Assembly (NCBI RefSeq): GCF_000007825.1
Contig: NC_004722.1
Location: 2,954,501 to 3,018,500 of the forward strand
Direction: 5' to 3'
Length of the DNA: 64,000 nt
From: Bacillus cereus ATCC 14579
GTDB taxonomy: Bacteria > Bacillota > Bacilli > Bacillales > Bacillaceae_G
In this document: positions 16,146-25,996 of the stretch, piece by piece
Position numbering within the stretch: the stretch's first letter is position 1
How the letters are laid out: the number at the start of each line of letters is the position of its first letter
Notes under the pieces: generated by a model
Told to the model about the DNA's origin: nothing
Database searches by the model: none
Seen by the model: the letters and a program-made list of their open reading frames with translations, nothing else
Program-made: the position numbers and the translations under genes

Positions 16146-18783
16146 CTATTTTACTTGTACCGTATAATTCCCTGTTCCACCACCATACTTATATACACTT
16201 AAGTAATATTTCCCTGGCTTTGCATTATAATTTCCAAGCAATTTGTTTCCATCACGTTTTGTTGCATAAGCTACATAATTATTTAAATCTGATTCAGAAT
16301 ATAATACCCAGTTCAGTCCAAGATTTTGTTCGTTCGTAACAGAAATTTGTAAATCTTTTTGATCCTTTACATCAATAACAAATTTATCCCCCTGATCTTG
16401 ATTGCTCAAGGTTCCTCTTAACAAAATATTCAAAGATAGTGGGTTTGCTGTTTCAAATGAATTATTTGGTTCTTTTTCTACAGCCGTACCTTCTTCCGTA
16501 TTCACTCCGCTAAACACAACATCATATTCAAATTGCCCAGCATTATTTACACGGTAATTTACAAAATAAGCAGTCAATGTTTTATATCCAGTCCACTCTT
16601 TTCCTGAAAGACGTTTCAACATATCATTTGTTGCTTCATTCATCACTTTCCAGTCCTCAACTTCTCCTTTAGCCACACTTCCTGTATATGTACCCTGTAG
16701 TGTAAATGTATTAAAGAATTGTGATGTATTCTTTGTTACTTTCACATCTTTTAATTTCGCTTCATTCGTAATATCTGAAGTAACGTCCGAAAGCGATTTT
16801 GGATCATGCTGAGTTAAATACTCATCTGATACTTGTGGAATTGTATACTTATCGCGATTATCAATAAGCATTTGCATATAAGATTGATATTCTTCATTTA
16901 ACTGATTATCTTTGCTTAATGTAGCACGGTATGCATCGTAACTTGAAACATCATTTGCACGAATTAAATCATGTACTTTATCGAACATTTCTGGACGCTT
17001 ATTATACATATATGATTGCAGTGCAAACGAATAATTATAAAAATCCCACGTTCCATATTTCGCATTTAATGTTTGTGATGCTGTATAACGTTTTGCAGGA
17101 TCATTAGATAACCCACCAATTATACTTTTTCGCGGTACTACACTATCTAATCGCGTTGCACCTGCAAAGAACTCTGCATTCCCTTCTTCAAACCATGTTA
17201 AACGTTCATTTTGATACATTTCCCCTTGGCCCCATAATCCCTGAACTTCGTACCTTCCCTGTAAGTAGTGCGTAAATTCATGGCGGAACAATTCTTCCAG
17301 ACTATAAATACTTTGCTCTGGTGTACGTTCATATGTAAAGAAAGTCCCTGTCCCTTCAATATAAATCCCACCATTATTCGTTTCATATCCGTACAGTTGA
17401 CGATTAAATTGATACTCATCTGGGCTATTATAAATAACCATCGTTAACACATCATCAGCATGTCCACTTTTCAAGTGGTTTATCGCTACCAACTGTACGA
17501 TAAAATTGAGAACGCACCTCTTTTGCCGCCCAGTATAGACGTTTAATTTTCTCTTCGCTAACTTTATCCCCAGCTTTAAAGACAATTGCACCATCATCAA
17601 ACGTATACGTTTTCGGTAAATATTTCTTTTTACCCTCTTCTCGAATTTGATCTAAATTTACAGTTTTTCCATTCGCATCTATTCCTCCATAATTTGTAGT
17701 AATTTGTTCTGCCGCAACAAAGTATTGCTCTCCTAAATATGGATAAATTCGCATTGCATCTGTAACAACTTGTTGTCCTTTTGTGGGCGTGCTATGAAGC
17801 TTGCCCAATCGGCCAGCATAGTAAATTCCATTATTAATTAACCATCCGTTTTTATTTGTTACTGTACCAAGTAGTGCAAAACGATTTATTTCATTAATAA
17901 AGTTATCAATATTTCGAAACCACATCGTATCTTTTGGCTCTTTTCCAGTCGTGTACATATCCGTCTGAATATCAAAGTCAATTCCCTTCATCAACTCATA
18001 TATAGCGTCTCCTTTTGTTCGGTCTTCAATGAAAGTTGCAAGATTATCGTTATATTGTTTAAAAATTTCACCTGCATATAAAACCGTTTCAACATCTGCT
18101 GATGCATTTCCAATTAATTTTCCATATGATGCAATTACTTTATTTTGTTCTGATGTACCAAGTTTGAAATTTGGATTTTTTGCAATTGTTTTTAAAGCTG
18201 GTAAACATTTATCATGGTAGCTACGCTCATTTAGTTTGCTTAATTCATCATGGTAAAAACCTAAATAAAACGCTGCACGTAGAGCTTCTACTAATGTTTC
18301 AATCCCTTTTGAATCATCTTGCGTATAAGCTTGTCCTTGTTCTGCTAGTTTATTAATAATCGCTTGCATTCGGCTATCATCTTGATAGAATTTAAGACTA
18401 TCACTATTAAACTGAAATAATTCTGGAATTTGATACCATTTAATTGTCACAAGAAGATCAGTTAATTGTTTATTATTTAATTGATTTAACTCAGCCATCG
18501 AATACTTTTTTTCTTCAGCTAACGGCTTAATATTATCGGTTGGTGCTAGTGGACGCTGCGATAAATCCGCTAATTTTAACCGTTTTGTAAAAGATTCATT
18601 TTCTTGTACTTTTGAAGGGTGCGCCAATTCATCAACAGATTTCTGTATTCCTACCGGCTCCATTTGTAATACGTTCTTCACATTTTTCTCTTTTGTCTCT
18701 GCTTGAATTTGCAAACCATTACATGTTATTGTCACTAGTCCAACACCAAGAATCCACTTAGAAATTTTCGAATATTTAACCAT
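16146..18783 (-). pseudogene. colA: M9 microbial collagenase, frameshifted into two ORFs
   Basis: A secreted zinc collagenase that would degrade collagen outside the cell. The first part (17455-18783, 442 codons) starts with a signal peptide (MVKYSKISKW, then a hydrophobic core) and covers the M9 activator domain. It stops at TGA 17455 just after GSDKPLEK. The second part (within 16146-17600) continues in the neighbouring frame with GHADDVLTMVIYNSP, the catalytic HEFTHYLQGRYE, the third zinc ligand region EEGNAEFFAG and a C-terminal PPC-type domain. One base too many in the run around 17463-17471 joins the frames. As given, no active full-length enzyme can be made; real mutation or sequencing error are both possible. 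Confidence 0.9.
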
Positions 18784-19272
18784 ACCATTGCCCCCTAGTT
18801 ATTTAAATGAAAATTCAGAATTTTAAAATCAAAAAAACCACTTATTTGTATGTATTTACAGTTCCCCTATAAATACAACTATGATTAATAATGCAATAGT
18901 AGCTTGTTTTATACTATTACGAGTACAGATTCCTTACATACAATCTCCCTTCCTTACATGTAATACAAGCAAAAACCGTGCCAATCATATTTCTTATGAA
19001 TAGCCAACATTCTTTTATAAATACTGTAGAATAAAATATACATAGGTGTTTCGGCAATGTATAAATCATTTGACACAAAATCTAATGTTTATGAAGAACA
19101 AATTCATTGAATGTTATAAATTCATTAGGCAGTAAATAATCCCCAATTATTAAATCTCTCAAAAAAAGGTAAACAAACATATTCCATAAAGCTAATATGT
19201 TCGTTTACCTTTTTCTATTTCAAATCAACAGCAAAATATCGTTGAATAAAAACAGCATGAATAAGTATTTTG
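18784..19272. other. Intergenic region upstream of the collagenase
   Basis: 489 bases. Besides the terminator at 19161-19216, it contains two 10-bp direct repeats (TTCCTTACAT at 18930 and 18950, 20 bp apart) and a 7-bp inverted repeat GTATTTA / TAAATAC (18852-18876). I found no clear PlcR box. Confidence 0.55.
19161..19216. terminator. Terminator after the small secreted protein
   Basis: GGTAAAC-A-AACATATT, a loop, AATATGTT-C-GTTTACC followed by TTTTT, with AAAAAAA on the other side. Useful in both directions. Confidence 0.87.
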
Positions 19273-19785
19273 TTATTCATTTCTCTTTTTCATATAATCT
19301 TTTTCACATTGCAACGGCTTAAATTTCACTTTTTTCCCTTTCTTCTTTTTCGTTTTTATAACGAGCCATTCCCCTTTTTCAACGTCTAGTTTTAGGCGTT
19401 TCATTACATTGATATTATCTTTTTCTTTATAAAGTAAAAATGCTTCTTGTGCCCTCACAAATAAGCTGGGCTGTTCGCTAAATCCACCACTATCATAAAT
19501 TTTAGTTAGCGAATTATAATAAGAATCATTTTCCTTTCCACCATACATCAAATGAGCAGCCTCCAGATCTCTTTTACTTACTTCCCAAAAACTATGTTCA
19601 TCAATATTTAAATTAAATGTGGATTTAATGTCCTGTATTATATTCTTCACATGCTTTTCATCTCTAACTTTTCTTTCTTCGAGACAATCCGAAGATAATT
19701 CTGGTGCATCTGATTGGGAATGTACAACGTGTTGTATCGATACACACAGAATAAATACGCTTAAAATGTAAAATATTTTTTTCAT
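19273..19785 (-). CDS. Hypothetical secreted protein
   Basis: A 170-residue protein of no recognised family. Residues 1-24 form a signal peptide (MKKIFYILSVFILCVS, then Q-H-V-V-H-S-Q-S). The mature part is charged, with a basic block near residue 145 (KKKKGKKVK) and two Cys (one early, one near the C-terminus) that could form a disulfide. A 25-residue basic tail ends it. The Shine-Dalgarno AGGTG overlaps one arm of an 11-bp inverted repeat (19798-19830), which may control translation. It is a single-gene unit flanked by terminators. Confidence 0.72.
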   Translation of the reverse strand: MKKIFYILSVFILCVSIQHVVHSQSDAPELSSDCLEERKVRDEKHVKNIIQDIKSTFNLNIDEHSFWEVSKRDLEAAHLMYGGKENDSYYNSLTKIYDSGGFSEQPSLFVRAQEAFLLYKEKDNINVMKRLKLDVEKGEWLVIKTKKKKGKKVKFKPLQCEKDYMKKRNE

Positions 19786-19797
19786 ATTTACATATCA

Positions 19798-19830
19798 CCT
19801 CAAATGATTTAGATACTATATCATTTGAGG
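19798..19830 (-). promoter_or_regulatory. Inverted repeat covering the Shine-Dalgarno
   Basis: CCTCAAATGAT and ATCATTTGAGG (11 bp, perfect). In the minus-strand transcript the second arm includes the AGG of the ribosome binding site of the 19785 gene, so folding would hide it. An operator is the alternative. Confidence 0.5.
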
Positions 19831-19858
19831 CTTACAATATTCTTATGCTAATAATAAG

Positions 19859-19898
19859 AAAGATCCTATAAAATAAAATTTTTATAGGATCTTTCCTT
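19859..19898. terminator. Terminator after the adenine deaminase gene
   Basis: GATCCTATAAAA and TTTTATAGGATC with T-rich flanks on both sides. Confidence 0.85.
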
Positions 19899-21653
19899 TT
19901 AATATTGCTTTATCAAATTCACGGGCGGGGCAACTACCTTACTACTTTTCACATCATATAATCCTATAGGTGTTACTCGTATAAAAGGCAAGTGCGTCGC
20001 AGAAAAGAATAAAATTGTAAATGCTGGATCATCATGCGCGTAGCCACGCTCTTGTAGTAATTTCACCATCTGTTTCTCTTCCTGTATTAATTCTCTCATT
20101 TTTAAATTAGACATAATCCCGAGCAATGGTAATGCTATTTCGTGTAATACTTCATTCTTTTCAGCTATTACCATTCCCCCGCCAAGCTCTTTTACTCTAC
20201 GAAAAGCTGTAAGCATATCTTCTTTTCTTTTTCCGATAAGAATGATGTCACCTGTACCAGAATAAGAGCTAGCAAGCCCACCTAGTTCTTTCGCAAAACC
20301 TTTCACAGCTATATTCACTTGCCAACTGCCATCACGAGCAATCATCATAAAGAAACATTCATCATGATCTGTGGACAATTCATCACAGTCTATATTGATT
20401 TCACTAGTGTATGGTTTTGTAATAACGTTATTTAATAAGTGTATCCCCGTTTTATTAGAGAAAATCATATCCTCTTTTTCTATGGACCAATCTAATGATA
20501 ATGGAGTTACTTTATGTTTACTCCAGTCTATATGTAATGCTTCATGTGTATTTACACCGTCACGCTTCACCCATTTCCCCTTTGCAAGGACACTGATTGG
20601 TACTGGGTTTTCTTTACTTTCTAAAATATTGATATTAGCAATTCTACCTGTCGCAATCGAACCATGTACATGTTCCATATTATAATAGCGAGCAATATTA
20701 TAACTTGCCATATCGTATGCATCTATTACTGGTACTCCTTGTTTTATCGCGGTAGAAATCATAACGTTTGTCATTCCATTCTCATAAAACGAAGGATGTG
20801 AGCCGTCTGTTGTAAAAAAGAATCTATCAAACTGCTTTACGCCTAGTTCCAACAATTCTTTCAGTATAACTTCTAAATCTGGGCGGATTGAAGAATTTCT
20901 TAAGGAAACAGTGTAACCTTGCATAAGACGAGTGAAAGCTTCCTGCCCTGTCATCGCTTCATGATCACAATCTGTACCTAACAGTTTTAACTTCGCTAAA
21001 GTCGTTTCAGATGCACCCGGAAAATGTCCTTCTACTTTCTTTTGCAATCGCTTCGTTTCCTGCACCCAAGTTAACATTTCATCATCGCCATGTAATAGTT
21101 TTGGCCATGCTGTTAGCTCGCCACCTTGAAGAACCGCTTCATGCTGCAGCCACTCTATTATTTCTTCACTATTAAACAAAGATTCCCCGTTTTGCAATTC
21201 AGTCTGTCCGTCAAAACGGCACCACCAATACATACTTGCTGGAATCTTATTGAATTCATCTAATAAACGAAATGCTTCTTCACGCTTTAATGTGAAAAAT
21301 AAAGTTAAATTATCATTAATAAAAGTTGTTGTCCCAAACTGCATCGCATGATTCGCTAGCGTCTCTGGGTTATACAACTGATACGGATGTGCATGTGGTT
21401 CTATGTAACCGGGTACGACATACTTTCCTTCGCAATCAACAACTTCACACTCCGTTAATTGCTCTGGCAGCTGCTCCCCTACGTATACAATTCGATCATT
21501 ATATATCCAAATGTTCGCTGTCATCCACTCGCGCATATAAGAATTTAAATATGTTGCATTCTTTAATAATATGTGTGTGCTTCTCTTACCATCTAGTACT
21601 TCAACATGTTCTCGTAATTGTTTATTACTCCATTTATAATGATTTTTCCCCAT
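19899..21653 (-). CDS. yerA: Adenine-deaminase-like amidohydrolase (YerA type)
   Basis: A 584-residue metal-dependent amidohydrolase like the putative adenine deaminase YerA of B. subtilis, which would convert adenine to hypoxanthine. It has the metal motif PGYIEPHAHPY near residue 85, a second metal/active region with GHFPGAS, DHEAMTG and a TTDGSHPS block, then C-terminal sequence with GLASSYSGTGDIILIG. The usual ligand residues are present. ATG 21653 is chosen over TTG 21668 because GGAG lies just before it. Single-gene unit; a terminator follows. Confidence 0.85.
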   Translation of the reverse strand: MGKNHYKWSNKQLREHVEVLDGKRSTHILLKNATYLNSYMREWMTANIWIYNDRIVYVGEQLPEQLTECEVVDCEGKYVVPGYIEPHAHPYQLYNPETLANHAMQFGTTTFINDNLTLFFTLKREEAFRLLDEFNKIPASMYWWCRFDGQTELQNGESLFNSEEIIEWLQHEAVLQGGELTAWPKLLHGDDEMLTWVQETKRLQKKVEGHFPGASETTLAKLKLLGTDCDHEAMTGQEAFTRLMQGYTVSLRNSSIRPDLEVILKELLELGVKQFDRFFFTTDGSHPSFYENGMTNVMISTAIKQGVPVIDAYDMASYNIARYYNMEHVHGSIATGRIANINILESKENPVPISVLAKGKWVKRDGVNTHEALHIDWSKHKVTPLSLDWSIEKEDMIFSNKTGIHLLNNVITKPYTSEINIDCDELSTDHDECFFMMIARDGSWQVNIAVKGFAKELGGLASSYSGTGDIILIGKRKEDMLTAFRRVKELGGGMVIAEKNEVLHEIALPLLGIMSNLKMRELIQEEKQMVKLLQERGYAHDDPAFTILFFSATHLPFIRVTPIGLYDVKSSKVVAPPVNLIKQY

Positions 21654-22009
21654 TGTATTCAACTCCAAATCAACTCATAATTATTTTGATTAAAACGAGT
21701 AATATTTAACTAACTAAAGTATTTTCCATTCATAACTCCCCTATTGGTGCCCCTATATCCTTCATTATATGTAAAAATTTAAAAAATAACAATTTTCAGA
21801 ACTATATGCATACCTCTTTTATCCATAATAAAAAGAATGTCATGTAACTGACATCCTTTTTTATTTTGTCGTAAGCATTAAGATTGACTTTCACTTTGGA
21901 ATACACTTGATGTCATATCATAAATGCAACTACTGTCCATAGTTGCGAACTTAAAAAAGCACCTCTTTTAAATATAACTATAACAAAATTCCATTCACTT
22001 TCTTTTCAT
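21654..22009. other. Intergenic region
   Basis: 356 bases before the D-peptidase-like gene (its 3' side). It holds the terminator at 21831-21866 and a small hairpin GCAACTA / TAGTTGC (21926-21946). No ORF or repeat otherwise. Confidence 0.5.
21831..21866. terminator. Terminator
   Basis: GAATGTCA, loop, TGACATCC, then a T-rich run; A-run on the other side. It could serve the 22010 gene or the plus strand. Confidence 0.75.
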
Positions 22010-23176
22010 CTATTTATTAAATTCAATTTGCATCATTTTATTAAACTGCGGAACAATATCGACCCCACCTATAGAGTTGAGACTGATAGCCAATGTATGT
22101 TTGCCTCCAATTACTCCCCCAGCAAAAGTTGTAAATCCAGGAATTCCTCCTCCATGCCCCCAAACTGAAACACCGTTTGGAAGTTTAGTCTCATAGATTC
22201 CAAGACCGTATGCGTCACCAACCCCTTTTCCTTCTATAGGAACTGTAGTAAGCATTTCTTTTAGCTCGCGTTCCTTCAGTAACTTACCACCGAGTAAAGA
22301 TGAAAAGAACTTATTTAAATCATCCGCATTAGAAATCATATCTCCAGCTGCATTAGCTAAACTCGGATTATAATACGTAATGTCTTTCAACTCGCCTGTT
22401 CCTTCCATTTTCACATATCCACGAGCATGATTCTTTCCTGGGATGACGGGTGAATTTCCTGGTAAAAACGTATTTGATAGGTCTAAAGGTTCAATAATTC
22501 GCTTTTCGATTTCTTCCGCATAACTATTTCCAGTTATTTTTTCAATAAGCATTCCTAGTATTACGTATCCTGTGTTTGAATACAACCAGTCTTTACCCGG
22601 CGAGAAATCTGGAGGCAGCGAAAGGCCTATTTTCACTATTTCTTCTGCTGTATACGTTTTTTTCGAATTCATTATGTCCGCGTCTTTTGACTTTAAGTAT
22701 TCAGCGATACCACTCGTATGATTCAAAAGTTGTCGTATCGTAATTTGATTACCATCATACCCATTTCCTTGCACGAGACCCGGTAGCCACTTTTCAATTG
22801 GATCGTCAAGTTGTAAGCGATTTTCTCCTACTAATTGAAGAATAGTCGTGGCAGTAAACGTCTTCGTCACACTACCAATCCGAAAGCGATAATCCGAATT
22901 CACCGGTTTCTTTGTACTTAAGTCCGCCACGCCTGCAGTAAAACTATTAGTTTTTCCGTTATTAGACGCCTTAGCTAATATTCCTACAGCACCAAGCTGT
23001 ACTGTTTCCTGCATTACTTGTTTCCAGCCATTACGATTCTTTTGATCATGTACTTGTGACGAACTAGAAATATTTTGGGTTGACTCTGCAGTCACAGTAA
23101 AACCAGGTGTGAATAGAGCAGTACCCGCTAATAAAACTGCAAAACTTGCTAACTTAATTGAATTACATTTTTTCAT
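22010..23176 (-). CDS. Secreted serine beta-lactamase-like D-peptidase (alkaline D-peptidase type)
   Basis: A 388-residue serine hydrolase of the beta-lactamase/D-alanyl-D-alanine carboxypeptidase superfamily. A signal peptide (1-30) is followed by catalytic SVTK (102-105), YSN (199-201) and an HGG motif (WGHGGGIPG) in place of KTG. It closely resembles the alkaline D-peptidases of B. cereus that cleave peptides of D-amino acids. The mature enzyme is secreted or wall associated. Start ATG 23176, ribosome binding site AGGAG. It is a single gene with a terminator at 21831. Confidence 0.84.
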   Translation of the reverse strand: MKKCNSIKLASFAVLLAGTALFTPGFTVTAESTQNISSSSQVHDQKNRNGWKQVMQETVQLGAVGILAKASNNGKTNSFTAGVADLSTKKPVNSDYRFRIGSVTKTFTATTILQLVGENRLQLDDPIEKWLPGLVQGNGYDGNQITIRQLLNHTSGIAEYLKSKDADIMNSKKTYTAEEIVKIGLSLPPDFSPGKDWLYSNTGYVILGMLIEKITGNSYAEEIEKRIIEPLDLSNTFLPGNSPVIPGKNHARGYVKMEGTGELKDITYYNPSLANAAGDMISNADDLNKFFSSLLGGKLLKERELKEMLTTVPIEGKGVGDAYGLGIYETKLPNGVSVWGHGGGIPGFTTFAGGVIGGKHTLAISLNSIGGVDIVPQFNKMMQIEFNK

Positions 23177-23326
23177 AAGGCTTTCTCTCCTCCATTAATA
23201 TCGGATTGATTCAGGCTATACTTTCATCCTATATGATAAATCTCTCTTTTTTCTTATCCATTCCTTACGAAATACTTACGTTTAAATTTAAATAGGGTAA
23301 ACTGAGGAAGAGTTATGCATGCAAAT

Positions 23327-23373
23327 AAAAAGAGAACATGTTTTCATTTTTTATGTAAACATGTTCTCTTAAA
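23327..23373. terminator. Terminator after the membrane protein gene
   Basis: GAGAACATGTTT, loop, AAACATGTTCTC with A- and T-runs. Confidence 0.88.
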
Positions 23374-23434
23374 CATTTAAAATTCTATATCAACTTTTCA
23401 TCCTATTCTTTACACAACTAATTTATATTCCTTT

Positions 23435-23941
23435 TTACCAGCCCGCACTAGCATTCATACCATTTCCAATAATAGAAAGTAATAGCGGCCATAATACTGG
23501 TCCCAATGTAAGAAATACATTTAGAAGTATGAGCATTCTATATCCACCGGTGAAATTGTGATTTTTACGATTAACAAATGCTAAACTGATTAATGATATT
23601 ATAGTTGTTAAAAATAATACTAACATTAGCAACCAATACCACACCATTAAACTAAGACTCCATGGTGTTAATAGCTCATGTATGATACAAAATGAGATTC
23701 CTAATACAGAAAAACTAAAACTAGTCACCGCTGTTTTTATAAGCCATTTATTTATTTTTTTATCGTATGTATTTTTACAATATAAATCTATTAAAGTATA
23801 TAAAGATAAATATGCCATTAATACACCTATCCAAGACAATAACCAGTCTCCGTCCCCTTTGAATAATACGTACAGTAACCAACACATACCTACTGCAGAA
23901 AAAACAAAGGAAATAAGTATGCTTTTTAATACCGATTTCAT
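23435..23941 (-). CDS. Hypothetical membrane protein
   Basis: A 168-residue protein of no recognised family with about five hydrophobic segments spread over its length (for example SVLKSILISFVFSAVGM and LMVWYWLLMLVLFL) and a short C-terminal tail. No catalytic motif is visible. It is a single-gene unit. Confidence 0.65.
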   Translation of the reverse strand: MKSVLKSILISFVFSAVGMCWLLYVLFKGDGDWLLSWIGVLMAYLSLYTLIDLYCKNTYDKKINKWLIKTAVTSFSFSVLGISFCIIHELLTPWSLSLMVWYWLLMLVLFLTTIISLISLAFVNRKNHNFTGGYRMLILLNVFLTLGPVLWPLLLSIIGNGMNASAGW

Positions 23942-24104
23942 TACATTTTCACACCCTTAAAAAACTTAAAAATTAATTATAGTTTATAAAAATTAAGTAT
24001 AGGTTAACATGTAATGAAGTATAAGTAAATAATGTTAATTTTGTTTACCTATTTAAATACGGTTTCATATAAGAAAATAATTCATGTTAATCAAATTTCC
24101 GTAT

Positions 24105-24138
24105 AAAAAAAGAAAAGGTGGATATTTATGTATCCACC
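24105..24138 (-). terminator. Terminator overlapping the 3' end of the second DUF4129 gene
   Basis: Minus strand GGTGGATA, loop, TATCCACC, then TTTTCTTTTTTT. The hairpin begins inside the last codons of the gene. Confidence 0.9.
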
Positions 24139-24871
24139 TTCCCATCTCCCTCTACCCACTTCATTATTTCTTTCACATCTAAATCCGTATACGTCTTTTC
24201 CCCATAACGAACAGACTCATATAACGAGATAATATCCCTTGTTCTACAAATTCTTTTTAACCATTGTTGCATCGTTTCATAGGACCTTCTCTGTTCATGA
24301 AATGGTAATGTTCTTTCCCATTCAACTAACGTTTTTCTTATCTTATCTGTCGGTAACGGCTGTTCTAACTGATGAATGACTTTTTCATTCTTTATGCTTC
24401 TTACCGCAGTTTGCTTTGTGATCGATTCTTTCTCCTGTACTATTTCTGTTTTCGTCAATTTTTTTCCTAATATACTTGTAGATGGCATATATTTATTGAT
24501 ATTGCGATTATCACATAAAAAACTATTGTAATCCATACATTTGAAAGAACAAAAAAGCACGTCATTCCATAGACCTTCTCTTTCGAAAGGTTTGAAATTT
24601 TTTACCCCGTTTTCGTTCTTATACCTGTATCTTCTACTTCTTCATATTCATCTTCATCTATTTTGGAATCATCAAAATTTTCACCTATACTAGTAAAGTC
24701 ATAATTTCTTTCCGATATTGTCTTAGTCTTACTGAAAAAACGCTCTTTTACTATGTCTTGTACATACACAACACCTTGTGATAACGTTATCGCACTAATC
24801 GCAAAGAAAAGTATGATTAAAGTTCTTACACTCCATAACTTCACTTTCATATGCCGCTTTTTATTCACCAT
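24126..24871 (-). pseudogene. Second-locus DUF4129 membrane protein, broken by a stop and a frameshift
   Basis: Third gene of the second MoxR / DUF58 locus. The first part (24602-24871) has a membrane helix (RTLIILFFAISAITL) and an acidic loop, and stops at TAA 24602. The same frame resumes after the TAA and encodes a second membrane segment (ITIVFYVIIAISI) at 24467-24565, then stops. The rest of the DUF4129 domain (IRKTLVEWERTL, YETMQQWLKRI, LYESVRYG) continues in the neighbouring frame to 24126. Joined, these give a two-helix protein with a cytoplasmic DUF4129 domain. As given it cannot be produced whole. A separate ORF with its own start is the alternative, but the membrane-segment match makes decay more likely. 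Confidence 0.78.
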
Positions 24872-24886
24872 GACATAAGCCCCTTC

Positions 24887-25996
24887 TTATTCTTTCATTA
24901 CAATCCATTTATTCGTTCTACTGTATTTCTTTGGTGAAGTACCAATAATTAAAGGAACCGCATCCAGTTCCTTTCGACGAAAGCCTGCTGTGTAAAAGTA
25001 AGAAGAAGATATAGGCGTATCTTGGTCTGATATCGAGGCAAGTACCTTTAATACATTTTGCAAATGTTTCCGATTATCCCCATTTTTTATATGTAGCAAA
25101 CCGTTATCTTTTACACTATTGATCCATACTTCAAACGAACAGTTTTGCATAAGAAGTTGTTTGCATATACCTGCTGTTAATTCAATTAGTTCCTCTATAT
25201 CATTTCGCAAAGAAACACCACTTTTATTTTGCAAGTTGAGATAAATCGCGTATTTATCACATTGTGTTCGCTCATACTTTTTCGCAATTATTGTCCCTGT
25301 TTTCGCTGTTGCACTCCAGTGGATGGAACGAAAATCTTCATTTTCATAAGACTTTACTCCCATTACTTTCGTTTCATCATATAAGGGTGAAGACATCGCT
25401 TTTCGAAATCCTCGTGACCATTCTTGTAATTCAGGAACTTGTATTTTCGGAACAGCTGGTAAAACTAAATAAGAGGGCGTATCAACTTGTTTATATGTTA
25501 TATGGTTCGTTATAAATCCAAAGAGATCAGTAATAACAATTTCAACTTCTTCCCATTTCGCGATGCCTCTTTTTAACGCTACAGCTTGCAAATCAAATGA
25601 AACTGACTCCCTTCCTTTTAAATTAAAATTCATATAATAATTTGAACCTGTACTATGATTTTTGTTTATTTCATCATGATTCCAAGTTAGCTTATTTTCA
25701 CATTTAAATCGAAATACGATATTAAGAATAGGAAATATCGACTTGTTTGAAATTTTCATTTTGCACATATTCGTTTCACCTATAAAAACATTCGAATTCC
25801 CTTGACTGTATTCCCATTCAACACGAGATACTTTACGTATATATACATGCATAGCACCTATTAAAATTACATATAAAAATACGAGAGATAAAAACAGTAG
25901 ATTACTTGAAAATACACTTAAAATAACGGCTACAACTGACATAACCCCCATTACGAAAGGCTCCGCTAAAGGTGTATACACAAGCTGTTGATTCAT
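24887..25996 (-). CDS. DUF58 domain protein, second locus
   Basis: A 369-residue DUF58 protein with two hydrophobic segments near residues 15-55 and the family block VMGVKSYENEDFRSIHW. The frame is intact over its length, unlike its neighbours. It overlaps the MoxR stop by 4 nt (ATGA, 25993-25996). It is paralogous to the protein at 617-1783 but clearly diverged. Whether it works without an intact MoxR partner is unknown. Confidence 0.88.
   Translation of the reverse strand: MNQQLVYTPLAEPFVMGVMSVVAVILSVFSSNLLFLSLVFLYVILIGAMHVYIRKVSRVEWEYSQGNSNVFIGETNMCKMKISNKSIFPILNIVFRFKCENKLTWNHDEINKNHSTGSNYYMNFNLKGRESVSFDLQAVALKRGIAKWEEVEIVITDLFGFITNHITYKQVDTPSYLVLPAVPKIQVPELQEWSRGFRKAMSSPLYDETKVMGVKSYENEDFRSIHWSATAKTGTIIAKKYERTQCDKYAIYLNLQNKSGVSLRNDIEELIELTAGICKQLLMQNCSFEVWINSVKDNGLLHIKNGDNRKHLQNVLKVLASISDQDTPISSSYFYTAGFRRKELDAVPLIIGTSPKKYSRTNKWIVMKE

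Noticed and set aside
18784..19150. PlcR box upstream of the collagenase
   Set aside because: No TATGNANNNNTNCATA match; a TATGAATAGCCAACAT stretch is too distant from the consensus.
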